DNA of 64,000 nucleotides from Pseudoalteromonas aurantia 208 (GTDB lineage Bacteria; Pseudomonadota; Gammaproteobacteria; Enterobacterales; Alteromonadaceae): NCBI RefSeq assembly GCF_014858725.1, contig NZ_AQGV01000010.1, positions 124,001 to 188,000 of the forward strand, read 5' to 3'. Shown piece by piece: positions 49,758 to 62,313 of this stretch (position 1 is its first letter; each line of letters starts with the position of its first letter). The notes under the pieces were generated by a model. It saw only the letters and a program-made list of their open reading frames with translations, ran no database searches and was not told where the DNA came from. The position numbers and the translations under genes were made by a program.

Positions 49758-51596
49758 TTATAGTTGATCGAAATTAGCGGTTAAAACTTGACGACTGACG
49801 GTGCCTTGTCCATCAGTCACTTTTACAACGGCATTTATCGTGGCATTATTTGCAGAACAAGCATGGAAAGCACTTTGGCTAAAGGTAATTTGCAAATTAT
49901 TTAACTGAGAATTTGCAGTTACTCCTGAAGGTAAAAGTGACCCTGACATTGTGCCGGCATGGTATATGGAAGGAAAAATTTCAGACAGCGTTCTTGACAT
50001 GTTCGGTGTCCAAAACATGCCATTGTATTCAAGATACTCCAGCTCAATAAACTCTCGTGAATGAGTTAATGCGGATGCTTCAAACAAATCCCAATCAATT
50101 GTTACTAATCGGTCTTTATCAAACATTTCGACATTGCTAATCACTTGACTACGAGCTGCGAGTTGATTCAATCGAGCGATTATTGTCTCTAACTGAGTCA
50201 GTAACTCTGCCGTATACCCGTCACGAATCATGAGTGAAAGCAAACTTCTTGCTTCTGTGGCTAACGTAAAACCCTCATCCTGAATCGCTGCCATTTCAGG
50301 ATTTATTTTTCTAAACTCCTGACACAATAAAATAGGCTGTGTACCAAAAGCGCTTAAACTGGTGACTCCCATATTGCCTGTAACATCACTGCGCTCAGTT
50401 AACGCAGCCAATACCGCTTTACCAGTTTGGTTTTTCGACAAATAAGCAATGTCTATTGCTGTCGCTAAACGTTCTAAATTAGCCTGAGAACGTAGAGCCT
50501 TATAATCCACTAACTTACTACTCACAAAGCCGGCAAAATCTGGCTGTCTCAATAACCTAGGTTCGATCACCTGATAATTATCATTATAAATATTAGTTAA
50601 TGCAGATGCTTCATTGTTAAGTGCAGTTAACACTTGCTCAAACTTCAGCAAACGATAATCAAACTCAGGATAGAACGGCATCGCTTCAGGTGCTGTGATC
50701 TTCGTATAACAAATACCTGTGTCACATTTTTTCAACTCAATATCGATATGTGGTGTAAGGAGTTGCGACTTTTCGAGCATTTTATCTTGTAGAGCAAGCG
50801 GTAAAGTATTAATCAGTCTAGACAATGTTCTGACTCGTCTATTCAAATGGCCCACGCGACTACTGGCAATTTGATCTGGTGTATAGCGCTTTAATAAATC
50901 CCAATAACGTAGTTTCACAGTTAATACAGAATCAATTTCTGCTTTTAAAGATTGACGCTGAGCTGTATCAAAATAAGGGTACTTATCAATATTAAATTTA
51001 ATATCTATGATTGATCTATTTAACTGTTCTTCCAATAACAGACCTAACGAATAGCGTCTATACAACCCAGCAAAACGTAAAGGAGCGGCTAAAGAGTCTA
51101 GTTTAGTAAGAACATCCAGCCTAAAATTTACCCGTCGGAATTCATCACTTGCTGGACTAAAGCCAAAATATTTTGGTTTATTGACAAACTCACCATATAA
51201 CTCATCAAACAACTCTTGCTGAAAAATATGAAGTTCTGAAATAAGTTCTGGGTAAGTCAGTAAATCAGACACATGAAACCACGAATAATCATCTCGACTT
51301 TGAAAGCCTTTACCTGTGGAATGTAATCCTGAAATCACGTCACACGGTAAATCCAATGATTTAAAACACTGTGGGCTATATTCCGGATCAGCTGCTGCAC
51401 ACACATCGGTACAATCTGACTCACTAAACTCCGAGTAACATTTTTGAGGAGAATAATTTACCAATTGAAAGCTTGCGCTACACATAGGCTCTTGTGCATA
51501 GGCAACCCCTAAATTAAGTAACCCTATCGTGAGAATTTTCAACTGTAATCGACTTTTACTTTGCTTTTTCAACACAAAATCCTTCTTCATATTCAT
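49758..51596 (-). CDS. Large secreted protein of unknown family (612 aa), first gene of the cluster
   Basis: A signal peptide lies at about 10-35 (AYA-Q), then a Cys-rich stretch (CSASFQLVNYSPQKC, CTDVCAAADPEYSPQC). Most of the rest is alpha-helical (about 80-540). The C-terminal beta-like end contains HACSANNATINAVVKVTDGQ followed by TVSRQVLTANFD, faintly like the GS-x-SRQFYT region of the small paralogues. The start is uncertain: the ATG at 51596 has no ribosome-binding site, whereas AAGGA lies 4-7 nt before a GTG (51575) and TTG (51572). It is 20 bp from the next gene and probably heads the operon. Confidence 0.65.
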   Translation of the reverse strand: MNMKKDFVLKKQSKSRLQLKILTIGLLNLGVAYAQEPMCSASFQLVNYSPQKCYSEFSESDCTDVCAAADPEYSPQCFKSLDLPCDVISGLHSTGKGFQSRDDYSWFHVSDLLTYPELISELHIFQQELFDELYGEFVNKPKYFGFSPASDEFRRVNFRLDVLTKLDSLAAPLRFAGLYRRYSLGLLLEEQLNRSIIDIKFNIDKYPYFDTAQRQSLKAEIDSVLTVKLRYWDLLKRYTPDQIASSRVGHLNRRVRTLSRLINTLPLALQDKMLEKSQLLTPHIDIELKKCDTGICYTKITAPEAMPFYPEFDYRLLKFEQVLTALNNEASALTNIYNDNYQVIEPRLLRQPDFAGFVSSKLVDYKALRSQANLERLATAIDIAYLSKNQTGKAVLAALTERSDVTGNMGVTSLSAFGTQPILLCQEFRKINPEMAAIQDEGFTLATEARSLLSLMIRDGYTAELLTQLETIIARLNQLAARSQVISNVEMFDKDRLVTIDWDLFEASALTHSREFIELEYLEYNGMFWTPNMSRTLSEIFPSIYHAGTMSGSLLPSGVTANSQLNNLQITFSQSAFHACSANNATINAVVKVTDGQGTVSRQVLTANFDQL

Positions 51597-53045
51597 AAAA
51601 ATACAATTTGATATTAAGGGAAAAATACTTATATGCGTTTAAGTTAGGGGTCCATCCTAATTGACAAAAACGGGAAAGTAAACATGCTGAAAACAACGCA
51701 TTAACACATCATTAACCTTATTTTTGTATACATACTATTGTATGCAATAAATGAAAGCATCATGAAATTTGTAAGGAGAAGCGCAGTTTCTTTCAAGGAG
51801 CCGTATCTACCACGACTATGTTTAGTGTAATAATTAATCGAAAGGGAGTTGTTTTTACTACTTATTTTATTAAGCCGAAACCCCCACACCTTGGAGGTAA
51901 CAAAACTATAGTAGTACTTACTCTAAGCCTGTATTCTTTAAAGAAACATGATTTAATTACTCGGAAAATGGAATTATTCATCTGAAAATAATAATGAAAA
52001 TATTAATTTTTTATCGATAAAGCAAGATTAGAAACATTGGAGTAGCATAAAAAAGGACTGGTTATCATACTTCCTTAAATAAAAAGTGGCATAACGCATC
52101 TTTTAAATTAAAAGATTTAATGAGATTAAATTGAATATAAATTTAGGCTGTTCTTTAAAAATCCGAACTAGATAAAATTAATGATGTACAATGAAGAAAA
52201 CCAACATCGCAATTACGCTAATAACAAATCTAAACAGCTAATAATTAGTAACAAGGCATTGCATCACAGGTAAAAATAATCATACGATATGCTGAATAAA
52301 ATCACACAATTAAACGGAACATTGTTGAATTTGAGATTGAATACAACTGCTTTGTAAAGGCTTAGAAGTGTTCCCCCTTCATTAAAACCTATCTTTATCA
52401 GTAACATTGTAGCGACTGTAATGCAGAGAAAATAGATTATAAACTAGATCCTCTGGTATATTCATTTAATCACACTGATGGCGACAAGGTTTCTAGAAAC
52501 ACTTACGGTATTGATAGTACCATTCGACTTATAGAAAATTACGGAAAATACACGAATGGCTCATAGTCGCAGATTCGAGTTCAAAGATGTTGCTGACAGC
52601 AAAAAAATAAACGTCTCTAAAACAAGGTAAATTGTTGGTCATACAAAATACGAGAACACCAATTATTACATTTTTATTAAAAATATAATTCAATGAAGGT
52701 ACCTCTATAAAAAATGTATTTCCTAAAAATAAAAACAGTCCCCTCGTAAATTCAAGGCTCTTACATAATTGATTTTTGTTACATAAATATTAAGAATAAT
52801 ATGAAACTTAGCTAGTAAATGGCATAAATAAGTAAAACTCTATTTATTCATAAGGTTTATTGATCAACGTCGCATTAAAATGTGCCTCTATGCCTAGCAT
52901 ATTAAGCTTAAGCAAGCTGCTTGTAAGGGAGTTAAATAGTTCAGCTACTTATGTATTACAATGAATTGAATCACTTAAGCTGTGATAGGAAACAATTATT
53001 GTCAGAAATTAACAGTGAGTCACTGCTAACCTCCGAAATAATATA
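51597..53045. other. AT-rich gene-poor stretch with decayed reading frames
   Basis: About 1.45 kb with no gene I can support. Frames are interrupted on both strands. A plus-strand remnant at 52405-52566 reads CSDCNAEKIDYKL...TYGIDSTIRLIENYGKY without a start codon and could be a gene relic. The promoter of the 51596 operon must lie at its left end. Confidence 0.5.
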
Positions 53046-53639
53046 TTAGTCTTTATAACCCCATGGCGCTTTTGGTGGCGTAATAGGCTTCGTTAAATCA
53101 AAATCAACTCTAAACTCTCGACCTTGACGCACTAAGCGGTAAGTGAACTGCTCATCATATATATACATTTGCCATGTATTGCCCATCGACTGGGGAATGC
53201 CTTGACGAGCAAATGACTCTTTTGAATACTGATCAGCAGGGAACGACTGTACATTTGCAAAACCTGCATCTGTTGTGTGACCGCCGTACATGGTTGAATC
53301 ATCATCTGTACCATCTTGATGGCGATGGTCATGCTTAAGGCTCAAACCGCTGCCCGTTTTAGTGATCAACCAAGTACGTGACGCATCACTACCTACATGA
53401 AAAGGCACTTGCAATTCGCGCTCATTACAACGACGTACGTGCATTACTAACTTTTTACCTGCAAATGAATTTGGTCCAGTTGCATTATCAACTGTGATTT
53501 TACCTTCATATGCTTTACCACAGTGCGCTGCAATATTATCGAAAAAAGCGTCATGGCTAGGGATAGAGACCAAAGGTGCTGGGCGAGCGATAGCGACACT
53601 GCCCATTAACGTCAGTGCTGTTGCAACCACAAATTTCAT
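53046..53639 (-). CDS. Small secreted protein of unknown function
   Basis: The 197-residue product has a signal peptide (1-19, AIA-R). The mature protein contains two cysteines (AAHCGKAYEG and RRCNERELQ) and a histidine/aspartate-rich stretch (KHDHRHQDGTDDDSTMYGGH). The end is tryptophan/proline-rich (PPKAPWGYKD). The His/Asp segment could bind metal. The ATG at 53639 follows AGGA; the longer TTG-initiated frame runs through the leu terminator and is rejected. No family recognised. It stands directly behind the leu operon terminator. Confidence 0.75.
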   Translation of the reverse strand: MKFVVATALTLMGSVAIARPAPLVSIPSHDAFFDNIAAHCGKAYEGKITVDNATGPNSFAGKKLVMHVRRCNERELQVPFHVGSDASRTWLITKTGSGLSLKHDHRHQDGTDDDSTMYGGHTTDAGFANVQSFPADQYSKESFARQGIPQSMGNTWQMYIYDEQFTYRLVRQGREFRVDFDLTKPITPPKAPWGYKD

Positions 53640-53660
53640 AGTAATGTTCCTAAAAATTAA

Positions 53661-53690
53661 AAACCAAAGGGTAACTAGCCCTTTGGTTGT
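53661..53690 (-). terminator. Terminator of the leuABCD operon
   Basis: Stem AACCAAAGGG / CCCTTTGGTT with loop CTAGTTA (minus strand) and a downstream T-rich run. It ends 22 nt before the ATG of the secreted-protein gene at 53639, whose ribosome-binding site lies just past the T-run. Confidence 0.85.
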
Positions 53691-53745
53691 TTGCAATTAA
53701 ATGCGCTTAACCCACCGCTTGATATAGTGGACTGCTAAAGTCACA

Positions 53746-54345
53746 TTATTGCCATGGTCGCTCAGATTCTAATTTGCTCTCAAAGGCACTAATCGCATCA
53801 TTGAGCTGTTCTGTTTCACCAATAAAGTCTAGCCCACTTAATAGTCGAGCTTTTATATCGGCCCGAACATCAAAGTTAATCGCATCAAAATAGGGACTGC
53901 GTAACTGTTGTTGTACTAAGTCTACTTCAACTTTCATATCATCATGCTGTTCAGCGAGTGAGAATAAATATTCTAATGTGTCAGCCGCAAGCGCGATACA
54001 CAGCATTTGATTGTTGCCACAATTATTAAAGAAAATATCGGCAAAACTTTCGGCTAGTATAATACTGAAACCATATTGCTTAAGCGCCCATGGTGCATGC
54101 TCCCGAGATGAACCACAACCAAAGTTATCACGGGTTAGTAAAATTGATGCACCTTTATAGCACGCTCGATTTAATACAAAGTCAGGATTAGACGCACCAT
54201 CATCTAAATAACGCCAATCATAAAAAAGGGCTTTATCAAAACCATCACGGCTCGTCGATGTCAGAAACTGTTTAGGAATAATCTGGTCGGTGTCCACATT
54301 ATTTTTATCCAGCGGTGCTAATAGGCCTTGGTGATATGTACTCAT
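53746..54345 (-). CDS. leuD: 3-isopropylmalate dehydratase small subunit
   Basis: The 199-residue subunit completes the LeuCD isomerase, which converts 2- to 3-isopropylmalate in leucine synthesis. Family marks are [32 protein letters not shown] and [12 protein letters not shown]. Its ATG overlaps the leuC stop by 4 bp. The extreme C-terminus (LESERPWQ) is complete. Confidence 0.97.
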   Translation of the reverse strand: MSTYHQGLLAPLDKNNVDTDQIIPKQFLTSTSRDGFDKALFYDWRYLDDGASNPDFVLNRACYKGASILLTRDNFGCGSSREHAPWALKQYGFSIILAESFADIFFNNCGNNQMLCIALAADTLEYLFSLAEQHDDMKVEVDLVQQQLRSPYFDAINFDVRADIKARLLSGLDFIGETEQLNDAISAFESKLESERPWQ

Positions 54346-55745
54346 GATGCCTCCCCTCTTATATCCGTGAAGTGACCGGCAATTGCTGCCGCTGCAGCCA
54401 TCGCTGGACTAACTAAATGTGTCCGCCCACCACGCCCTTGCCGCCCTTCGAAATTTCGATTTGATGTTGAGGCACACCGCTTACCGGCGCCAAGTTTGTC
54501 GTCATTCATAGCTAAGCACATTGAACAACCTGGTTCTCGCCACTCAAAGCCCGCCGCTTTGAAAATCTCTGCTAGGCCTTCTTGCTCAGCTTGCTGTTTC
54601 ACCAAACCCGACCCTGGCACAATCAACGCTTCAACACCGTGTGCAACTGTTTTACCTTCGACCACTGATGCCGCAGCACGCAAGTCTTCAATACGGCTAT
54701 TGGTACAAGAGCCAATAAATACAGTATCCACTTTTGCATCTGTTAATTTTTGCCCAGCTTCAAGTCCCATGTATTGCAAAGCACTGCGGATCGCATCAGC
54801 TTTAATTAAATCGCTTTCTTGCTCTGGGTTCGGCACAACCTCATCAATACCAATCACCTGTTCAGGGCTGGTGCCCCACGTCACTTGAGGCTGAATATCT
54901 TGCGCATTAAGCTCAACCACTCTGTCAAATTGCGCCCCTTCATCTGAATGAAGCGTGCGCCAGTATGAAACAGCCGCCTCAAACTCTTCCTCACTAGGTG
55001 CAAACGGGCGACCTTTTAAATACGCATATGTAATGTCGTCTGGCGCAATCAAACCGGCTTTGGCACCCATTTCAATGCTCATATTGCACAGTGTCATTCT
55101 CGCCTCCATCGATAGTGCTTCAATACCAGCACCACAGAATTCAGCCACATAACCTGTACCACCAGCAGTACCGAGTACGCCAATCACTGCCATGATCAAA
55201 TCTTTTGCTGTCACTGTTGGCCGAAGCACACCATTAATTTGTATTTTTAACGATTTGGCTTTTTTTTGCTGTAAAGTTTGTGTTGCTAATACATGTTCGA
55301 CTTCAGAAGTACCAATACCATGTGCCAATGCACCAAAAGCACCATGGGTAGAGGTATGACTGTCACCGCATACAATGGTAGTGCCAGGCAGAGTGATCCC
55401 TTGCTCAGGCCCCATAACATGCACAATTCCTTGGTTTATTGAATTTAAGTCATACAACACAATGCCAAATTCTTTACAGTTTTCAGCTAATGCCATCAAC
55501 TGGTTTTTTGATACCTCACTGGCCGCATCTAAAGACCGGCTTTTAGTAGAGACATTATGATCCATTGTCGCAAAGGTTTTTCCCGGGCAACGTACTGGAC
55601 GATTTTTTTCACGCAAGCCTGAAAATGCTTGAGGTGACGTCACTTCATGGACTAAATGTCTGTCTATATAGAGTAAGTCGGTTTGTTCATTGATCTGTGC
55701 AACCACATGCGATTGCCAAATTTTGTCATATAAGGTTTGAGCCAC
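54342..55745 (-). CDS. leuC: 3-isopropylmalate dehydratase large subunit
   Basis: The 467-residue aconitase-family protein carries the [4Fe-4S] ligands: Cys in [13 protein letters not shown] and the pair in [31 protein letters not shown] is the conserved active-site segment. With LeuD it isomerises isopropylmalate. It starts at GTG, preceded by GAGGA. Third gene of leuABCD. Confidence 0.97.
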   Translation of the reverse strand: MAQTLYDKIWQSHVVAQINEQTDLLYIDRHLVHEVTSPQAFSGLREKNRPVRCPGKTFATMDHNVSTKSRSLDAASEVSKNQLMALAENCKEFGIVLYDLNSINQGIVHVMGPEQGITLPGTTIVCGDSHTSTHGAFGALAHGIGTSEVEHVLATQTLQQKKAKSLKIQINGVLRPTVTAKDLIMAVIGVLGTAGGTGYVAEFCGAGIEALSMEARMTLCNMSIEMGAKAGLIAPDDITYAYLKGRPFAPSEEEFEAAVSYWRTLHSDEGAQFDRVVELNAQDIQPQVTWGTSPEQVIGIDEVVPNPEQESDLIKADAIRSALQYMGLEAGQKLTDAKVDTVFIGSCTNSRIEDLRAAASVVEGKTVAHGVEALIVPGSGLVKQQAEQEGLAEIFKAAGFEWREPGCSMCLAMNDDKLGAGKRCASTSNRNFEGRQGRGGRTHLVSPAMAAAAAIAGHFTDIRGEAS

Positions 55746-55801
55746 GTGCTACATCCTCAAATAGAGCGGTAACCTGACGGAAGTCACCGCATTCGTTGCT
55801 A

Positions 55802-58422
<2,621 letters not shown>

Positions 58423-58450
58423 ACCCTATTCCTCGGCCCAAAAAATAAAA

Positions 58451-58471
58451 AACCCCGCAATGTGCGGGGTT
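58451..58471 (-). terminator. leu operon attenuator
   Basis: Minus-strand AACCCCGCA / TGCGGGGTT stem with ATT-rich loop and T-run between the leader peptide and leuA. It is the terminator arm of a classical amino-acid attenuator. Confidence 0.9.
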
Positions 58472-58496
58472 GAAAGTAGTTGCTCAGTTACGCGCA

Positions 58497-58565
58497 CTAC
58501 GCCCCGCTCTTACATTTAATGAGTAAGAGGTTAAGCAGTAATGACAAGCGCGTTGTTTTTTTCAT
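58497..58565 (-). CDS. leuL: leu operon leader peptide
   Basis: The 22-residue reading frame (MKKTTRLSLLLNLLLIKC...) contains seven leucines, six of them in LLLNLLL, and is followed by a terminator before leuA. Ribosome stalling at the leucine codons when Leu-tRNA is low would favour the antiterminator and leuABCD expression. Too short for routine gene finding, but unmistakable from its codon content and position. Confidence 0.92.
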   Translation of the reverse strand: MKKTTRLSLLLNLLLIKCKSGA

Positions 58566-58854
58566 TGAGCAAAGTTGTCCTGTTGATGGATTAATTATGT
58601 TTTATCATGCATTCAAAACCAAGATCAAGCATATTTTTTTCAAAAATAAATCTAATATTCTTTTTTTAAGAAAAATAAAACCAATAAAAAAACAAATAAA
58701 GACTATATTAACCACTTCGTGTATCTAAAAAGAATAAATCCTAATCTTTATTTTTGATCTGTAGTAGATTTATAAAGCAATTAAATATCTATAAAAAGCA
58801 ATATGCCGTTGTCAGCTCTGCTAATTAACTCTACTCGCTTCATTTGTGAATAAA

Positions 58855-59919
58855 TTAGCTACACTCCCCAAGCCATGGCCTCTGCTGACATGTTTCTCGC
58901 AGTGCGCTTAATTCAGATAAATTCTGAGTTGCCATATCATATTCAATTTGCGCATCATCATACTCATTCTCAGTCGCTATAGTAAGAAATGCTTCAGCAC
59001 GTGTATGTCGTCGGACAGCATCGCCAAAACGCGCTTCAACTGAGCGCCATATGTGATCATATTGGTGGTCAACTCGTACCTGCGCAGCATCCATCAGATC
59101 ATAGTGACCAGAGTCTTGATAAGAACGCGTCGCCACACTACGAGGTGCTTTCTTTAACTTATTTAAATCACTCGTAAATCCAGTATCCCCAAATACATAA
59201 TCGGATAAACGCTGTAACGTATTCAAACAAGGCGTGATATCACTTCCTCTGCAATGCTGTGTATTGCTATTTAATAATTGTGTCAAACCTGCGGGGAGTG
59301 AAGCATTTGAATTTGCATCAATACTTAACACTGCATTTGCTGCATATTTTTCAATTAACTTCACTTTAGTGATGGTTTTCTTGAAAAATAATAGACGTAT
59401 TTTAATTTTCGTGACGAAACGCTTAAAATCAGCTTCAGAGCGAAAGTGTAAACGTGTATTAATAAATATATCTCGGCCATAATTAAGTTGATAAATAAAT
59501 GCACCCCCACATGCTTTTTTATCATAATCCGCCACCAGCGAGCGGTTTTCTAATGTGCTATACCCTTCATCAAGCTTAAGGTGTAGTTGAGACGTTAAAC
59601 TCAAATTATCGGTTGAATTTCGGTGATTAATCGATGTTGAAACGCTACCTGCAACAATAAATAAGTTTACCCCTGCATGGATCTCACCGAACGTTCTGCG
59701 ACTTATTGCTACTGAGTTCTGATGCTGTAAGTAGTCAAGCTCGCCAGACATCGCACTATGAAATTTTAGATCCCCCGTAACACAACTGTCCTGCTCTTGG
59801 TGTAACTCTTGGTCAAACCCTTTCCCTAAATCAGATTGGCTATATCGTTCACTATAATAACGCTGGGCTACAACACCGCACGAAAAGCACAATATTAAAA
59901 AGCTAAATAATAGTCTCAT
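58855..59919 (-). CDS. CDC/MACPF-like secreted protein, short form
   Basis: The 354-residue product has a signal peptide (1-18, VVA-Q). Its core resembles the cholesterol-dependent-cytolysin fold: GGAFIYQLNYGRDIFINTRL (YGR at 147-149) matches the CDC segment YGR-x-hydrophobic-x-K/R that follows the second membrane hairpin. It lacks the GGD seen in the two paralogues. A C-terminal helical domain ends in CQQRPWLGEC, the C-x8-C motif shared by all three. There is no Trp-rich undecapeptide, so cholesterol binding is not expected. AAGGA precedes the ATG. This is inference from motif order, not from a search. Confidence 0.6.
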   Translation of the reverse strand: MRLLFSFLILCFSCGVVAQRYYSERYSQSDLGKGFDQELHQEQDSCVTGDLKFHSAMSGELDYLQHQNSVAISRRTFGEIHAGVNLFIVAGSVSTSINHRNSTDNLSLTSQLHLKLDEGYSTLENRSLVADYDKKACGGAFIYQLNYGRDIFINTRLHFRSEADFKRFVTKIKIRLLFFKKTITKVKLIEKYAANAVLSIDANSNASLPAGLTQLLNSNTQHCRGSDITPCLNTLQRLSDYVFGDTGFTSDLNKLKKAPRSVATRSYQDSGHYDLMDAAQVRVDHQYDHIWRSVEARFGDAVRRHTRAEAFLTIATENEYDDAQIEYDMATQNLSELSALRETCQQRPWLGECS

Positions 59920-59969
59920 GCTCAGTCCTTGTTAGAGCCAAAGTCTCTGACTTTAGCTCTATCATTACT

Positions 59970-61448
59970 TTAGTCTGTGCCAAATACCGTACCGTAAGTA
60001 CTCAATGCACCCTCACATAATCGCCAATTTAATATACCTACTGCAGGTGTCTTAGCATTTATGAACGTTGGCGCCCAGCGCATATTGCGATATTTAACAC
60101 TCTCATTTTCACTGATCACCCCCGCACGAACGGCTTCCTGTCGAGCTAATTCACACTGTTTCCAATCCAAACGATCTGATGAAGGTAGCTGTAGTTGCGT
60201 AACATCGTAACTTGCAGGACAGGTTTTACCACGACGCGTACAATCATCTTTCATTTTTTGCACTTCAACCTCACAGGATGTACCAAACGGATTATCTCGG
60301 CAAAACTGTGCGGCATTGAATAAAAACCATGCATTGTCATACGCCAATTTTTGGATTTGTTCCACTGCGTTACTTTGCGAATCCGGTAAATAGGCGTAAT
60401 AACTGGTTAAAAGACTCGTAGCACGCTGCTCATCTAGCACAGCTTGCTTAAAATCATCTTCCAACTCACTGATCATCCATTTCGTTGCATTACGTACTTT
60501 TTGATAATCGGCAACTAATGGTCGAATAGCTAATGACGCACTGTCGTAACGCGTAGTGTAATAACGCACAACATTGTAATCACTCAATGAGTTAAGTTGT
60601 GTTCTAAAACCATCTTTTGAATACTTCACGGCTTCATAAAACATATCAAAACACGGCTTAGGGTTATCCAAGGAGCACGTAATTATATTATTAGGGATAA
60701 TACTCAGTAGCTGTTTCGGATCGCCGCCATGTTGAATGGCTCTCACGGTGATTTTTACTGATGACTTTGTATCATCTTGCAAATATTTAAGCTGTCCGCC
60801 TACGTTAAATACGCCGCCATATAAATCAACATCAAGGTAACCACCAATTTCAGATTTATCGCGATTACTGCCATAATCTATTTTTAAGTTGACCATAATA
60901 TTAGCGCCATACTCTATTGCACTCACAAACTCGTCACCTGCTAACTGTTGAATACGCGCTTGGTGTTTATTCGCTATTTCACTCCCTGCAGGCGTAAGCG
61001 TATACCCAACATTACTATCCTCAGGTAAAAACAGTCGTTTTTTAGGCGTACTCGTTGCGCTAAATGTATATGAACTAGAATATGTGCTCGATGCCATTTC
61101 TTTCGCTAACGACGCACCGGCCGAAACTCGCACGACGGGAAAATTAACATCAATATCAACACTACCATTCAAGGTACTGAGCAAATCATCATAGCTCATG
61201 TCAATTCCGGTTTTGAATTTAACTTCTGTATTTCCAAACGTTTCGTCCACACGTCCAGATATTGGTTGTACATTCAAAAAACGCTTGGTCTGGCTATCAT
61301 AGGCTGTGCCGATTGACACATGATCATTGATTAACCCCGATATAGTTGAGCCTGCATTTGACTGCTGACTTGCTAGTGATGACTCTTTTGCTAATGCATA
61401 CTGGCTAGTCAATCCTACCACCAGCATTGTAAAATATATTGATTTCAT
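59970..61448 (-). CDS. CDC/MACPF-like secreted protein, long form A
   Basis: The 492-residue product has a signal peptide (1-20, ALA-K). Residues 85-250 follow the CDC order: LNGSVDIDVNFPVVRVSAG, SSYTFSATSTPKKR, AIEYGANIMVNLKIDYG (YG at 180-181), then GGDP at 241-244 after a hydrophobic strand. These are core-sheet signatures in pore-forming CDCs. The C-terminal half is different: helical, with CFDMFYEAV, SLSDYN and the C-x8-C motif CRDNPFGTSC (383-392), then an extra Cys-containing tail to 492. No undecapeptide is present. AAGGAG precedes the ATG. A pore-forming role is inferred. Confidence 0.65.
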   Translation of the reverse strand: MKSIYFTMLVVGLTSQYALAKESSLASQQSNAGSTISGLINDHVSIGTAYDSQTKRFLNVQPISGRVDETFGNTEVKFKTGIDMSYDDLLSTLNGSVDIDVNFPVVRVSAGASLAKEMASSTYSSSYTFSATSTPKKRLFLPEDSNVGYTLTPAGSEIANKHQARIQQLAGDEFVSAIEYGANIMVNLKIDYGSNRDKSEIGGYLDVDLYGGVFNVGGQLKYLQDDTKSSVKITVRAIQHGGDPKQLLSIIPNNIITCSLDNPKPCFDMFYEAVKYSKDGFRTQLNSLSDYNVVRYYTTRYDSASLAIRPLVADYQKVRNATKWMISELEDDFKQAVLDEQRATSLLTSYYAYLPDSQSNAVEQIQKLAYDNAWFLFNAAQFCRDNPFGTSCEVEVQKMKDDCTRRGKTCPASYDVTQLQLPSSDRLDWKQCELARQEAVRAGVISENESVKYRNMRWAPTFINAKTPAVGILNWRLCEGALSTYGTVFGTD

Positions 61449-61457
61449 GGTTGCTCC

Positions 61458-62303
61458 TTAACGAATTGTCACTAGGTAATCTTCAACTTCACCATAATGG
61501 ATACGGTTACACGCATTGTCAGAACCACCTCCAGAGTCAGTGGCTACACGCATTAACGTCACTCCTCCTGGCTGCTCAGTCGGGACACTGATTGCAAATT
61601 TAAACACTCCGTCTGACGCCGATTTATACACCATTTCTGAGTCTGAAAATTGACCGTCTTGGTCCCAATCAACCCATACTCTTGCCGCAACATAAGAAGG
61701 ATATTGCGGCTCTTTATTACCCGGTGTTATCGTCATAGAAGCCTCTCTTCCGGCTGATAACGTAATCACCTTACCTGACACAGCTGTGTAACTGTGGCGT
61801 GCCGAGTCATGACTAAAGTCATCAAGCGTTACCTTATCAATCCATTCCCATTCACTATCAAACGCAACATTGTCACAATATGCATTTTTTAAAACGGTCG
61901 TCTTTAAAGCAACTGGTACATATTCAGGTGGCATCGTGCTGCATGCATCTGCTGCATTCGCCCCAGCATGCCAGTTATATGGATTAGTAAAATCTGAATT
62001 AGCAAAAGTGAGGTATTGCCCATGCCCTTGAGCAAGACGTTCCGGGGATAACCATAACGCCCTTAATTGCGCAAGCTTCTGTTCTTTGCTGATAATATCG
62101 GTTGTATCAAACGCACGTTCCCACACCTCAACAAGTAAACCGTCATAGCATTTCTCTAACCAAGCGAATCGACCTTGCGCCTGTTGAACCGTTAGTAGAT
62201 CTCCTAATTCATTATAATTTGCGCTTGTTTCTGATTCTGTGTTCGCTTGAACCGTTGCTGCAATGCACATCAATGATGATGCGGCTATAAGTTGTCTTAT
62301 CAT
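61458..62303 (-). CDS. Secreted GEVED-domain protein
   Basis: The 281-residue product has a signal peptide (about 1-20). A C-terminal GEVED domain (about 165-281) contains ARVWVDWDQDGQFSDSE and ends in IHYGEVEDYLVTI, the signature that names the domain. GEVED modules are found in secreted adhesins and proteases and are presumed to bind ligands or matrix. The first 140 residues are unassigned, with several tryptophans and cysteines. The second of two in-frame ATGs is used for ribosome-site spacing. It lies 10 bp ahead of the long CDC-like gene A. Confidence 0.8.
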   Translation of the reverse strand: MIRQLIAASSLMCIAATVQANTESETSANYNELGDLLTVQQAQGRFAWLEKCYDGLLVEVWERAFDTTDIISKEQKLAQLRALWLSPERLAQGHGQYLTFANSDFTNPYNWHAGANAADACSTMPPEYVPVALKTTVLKNAYCDNVAFDSEWEWIDKVTLDDFSHDSARHSYTAVSGKVITLSAGREASMTITPGNKEPQYPSYVAARVWVDWDQDGQFSDSEMVYKSASDGVFKFAISVPTEQPGGVTLMRVATDSGGGSDNACNRIHYGEVEDYLVTIR

Positions 62304-62313
62304 GATCATATCC

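Noticed and set aside
58480..58728. 82-codon plus-strand frame
   Set aside because: It runs antisense to the leu leader and into an AT-rich stretch; no ribosome site.
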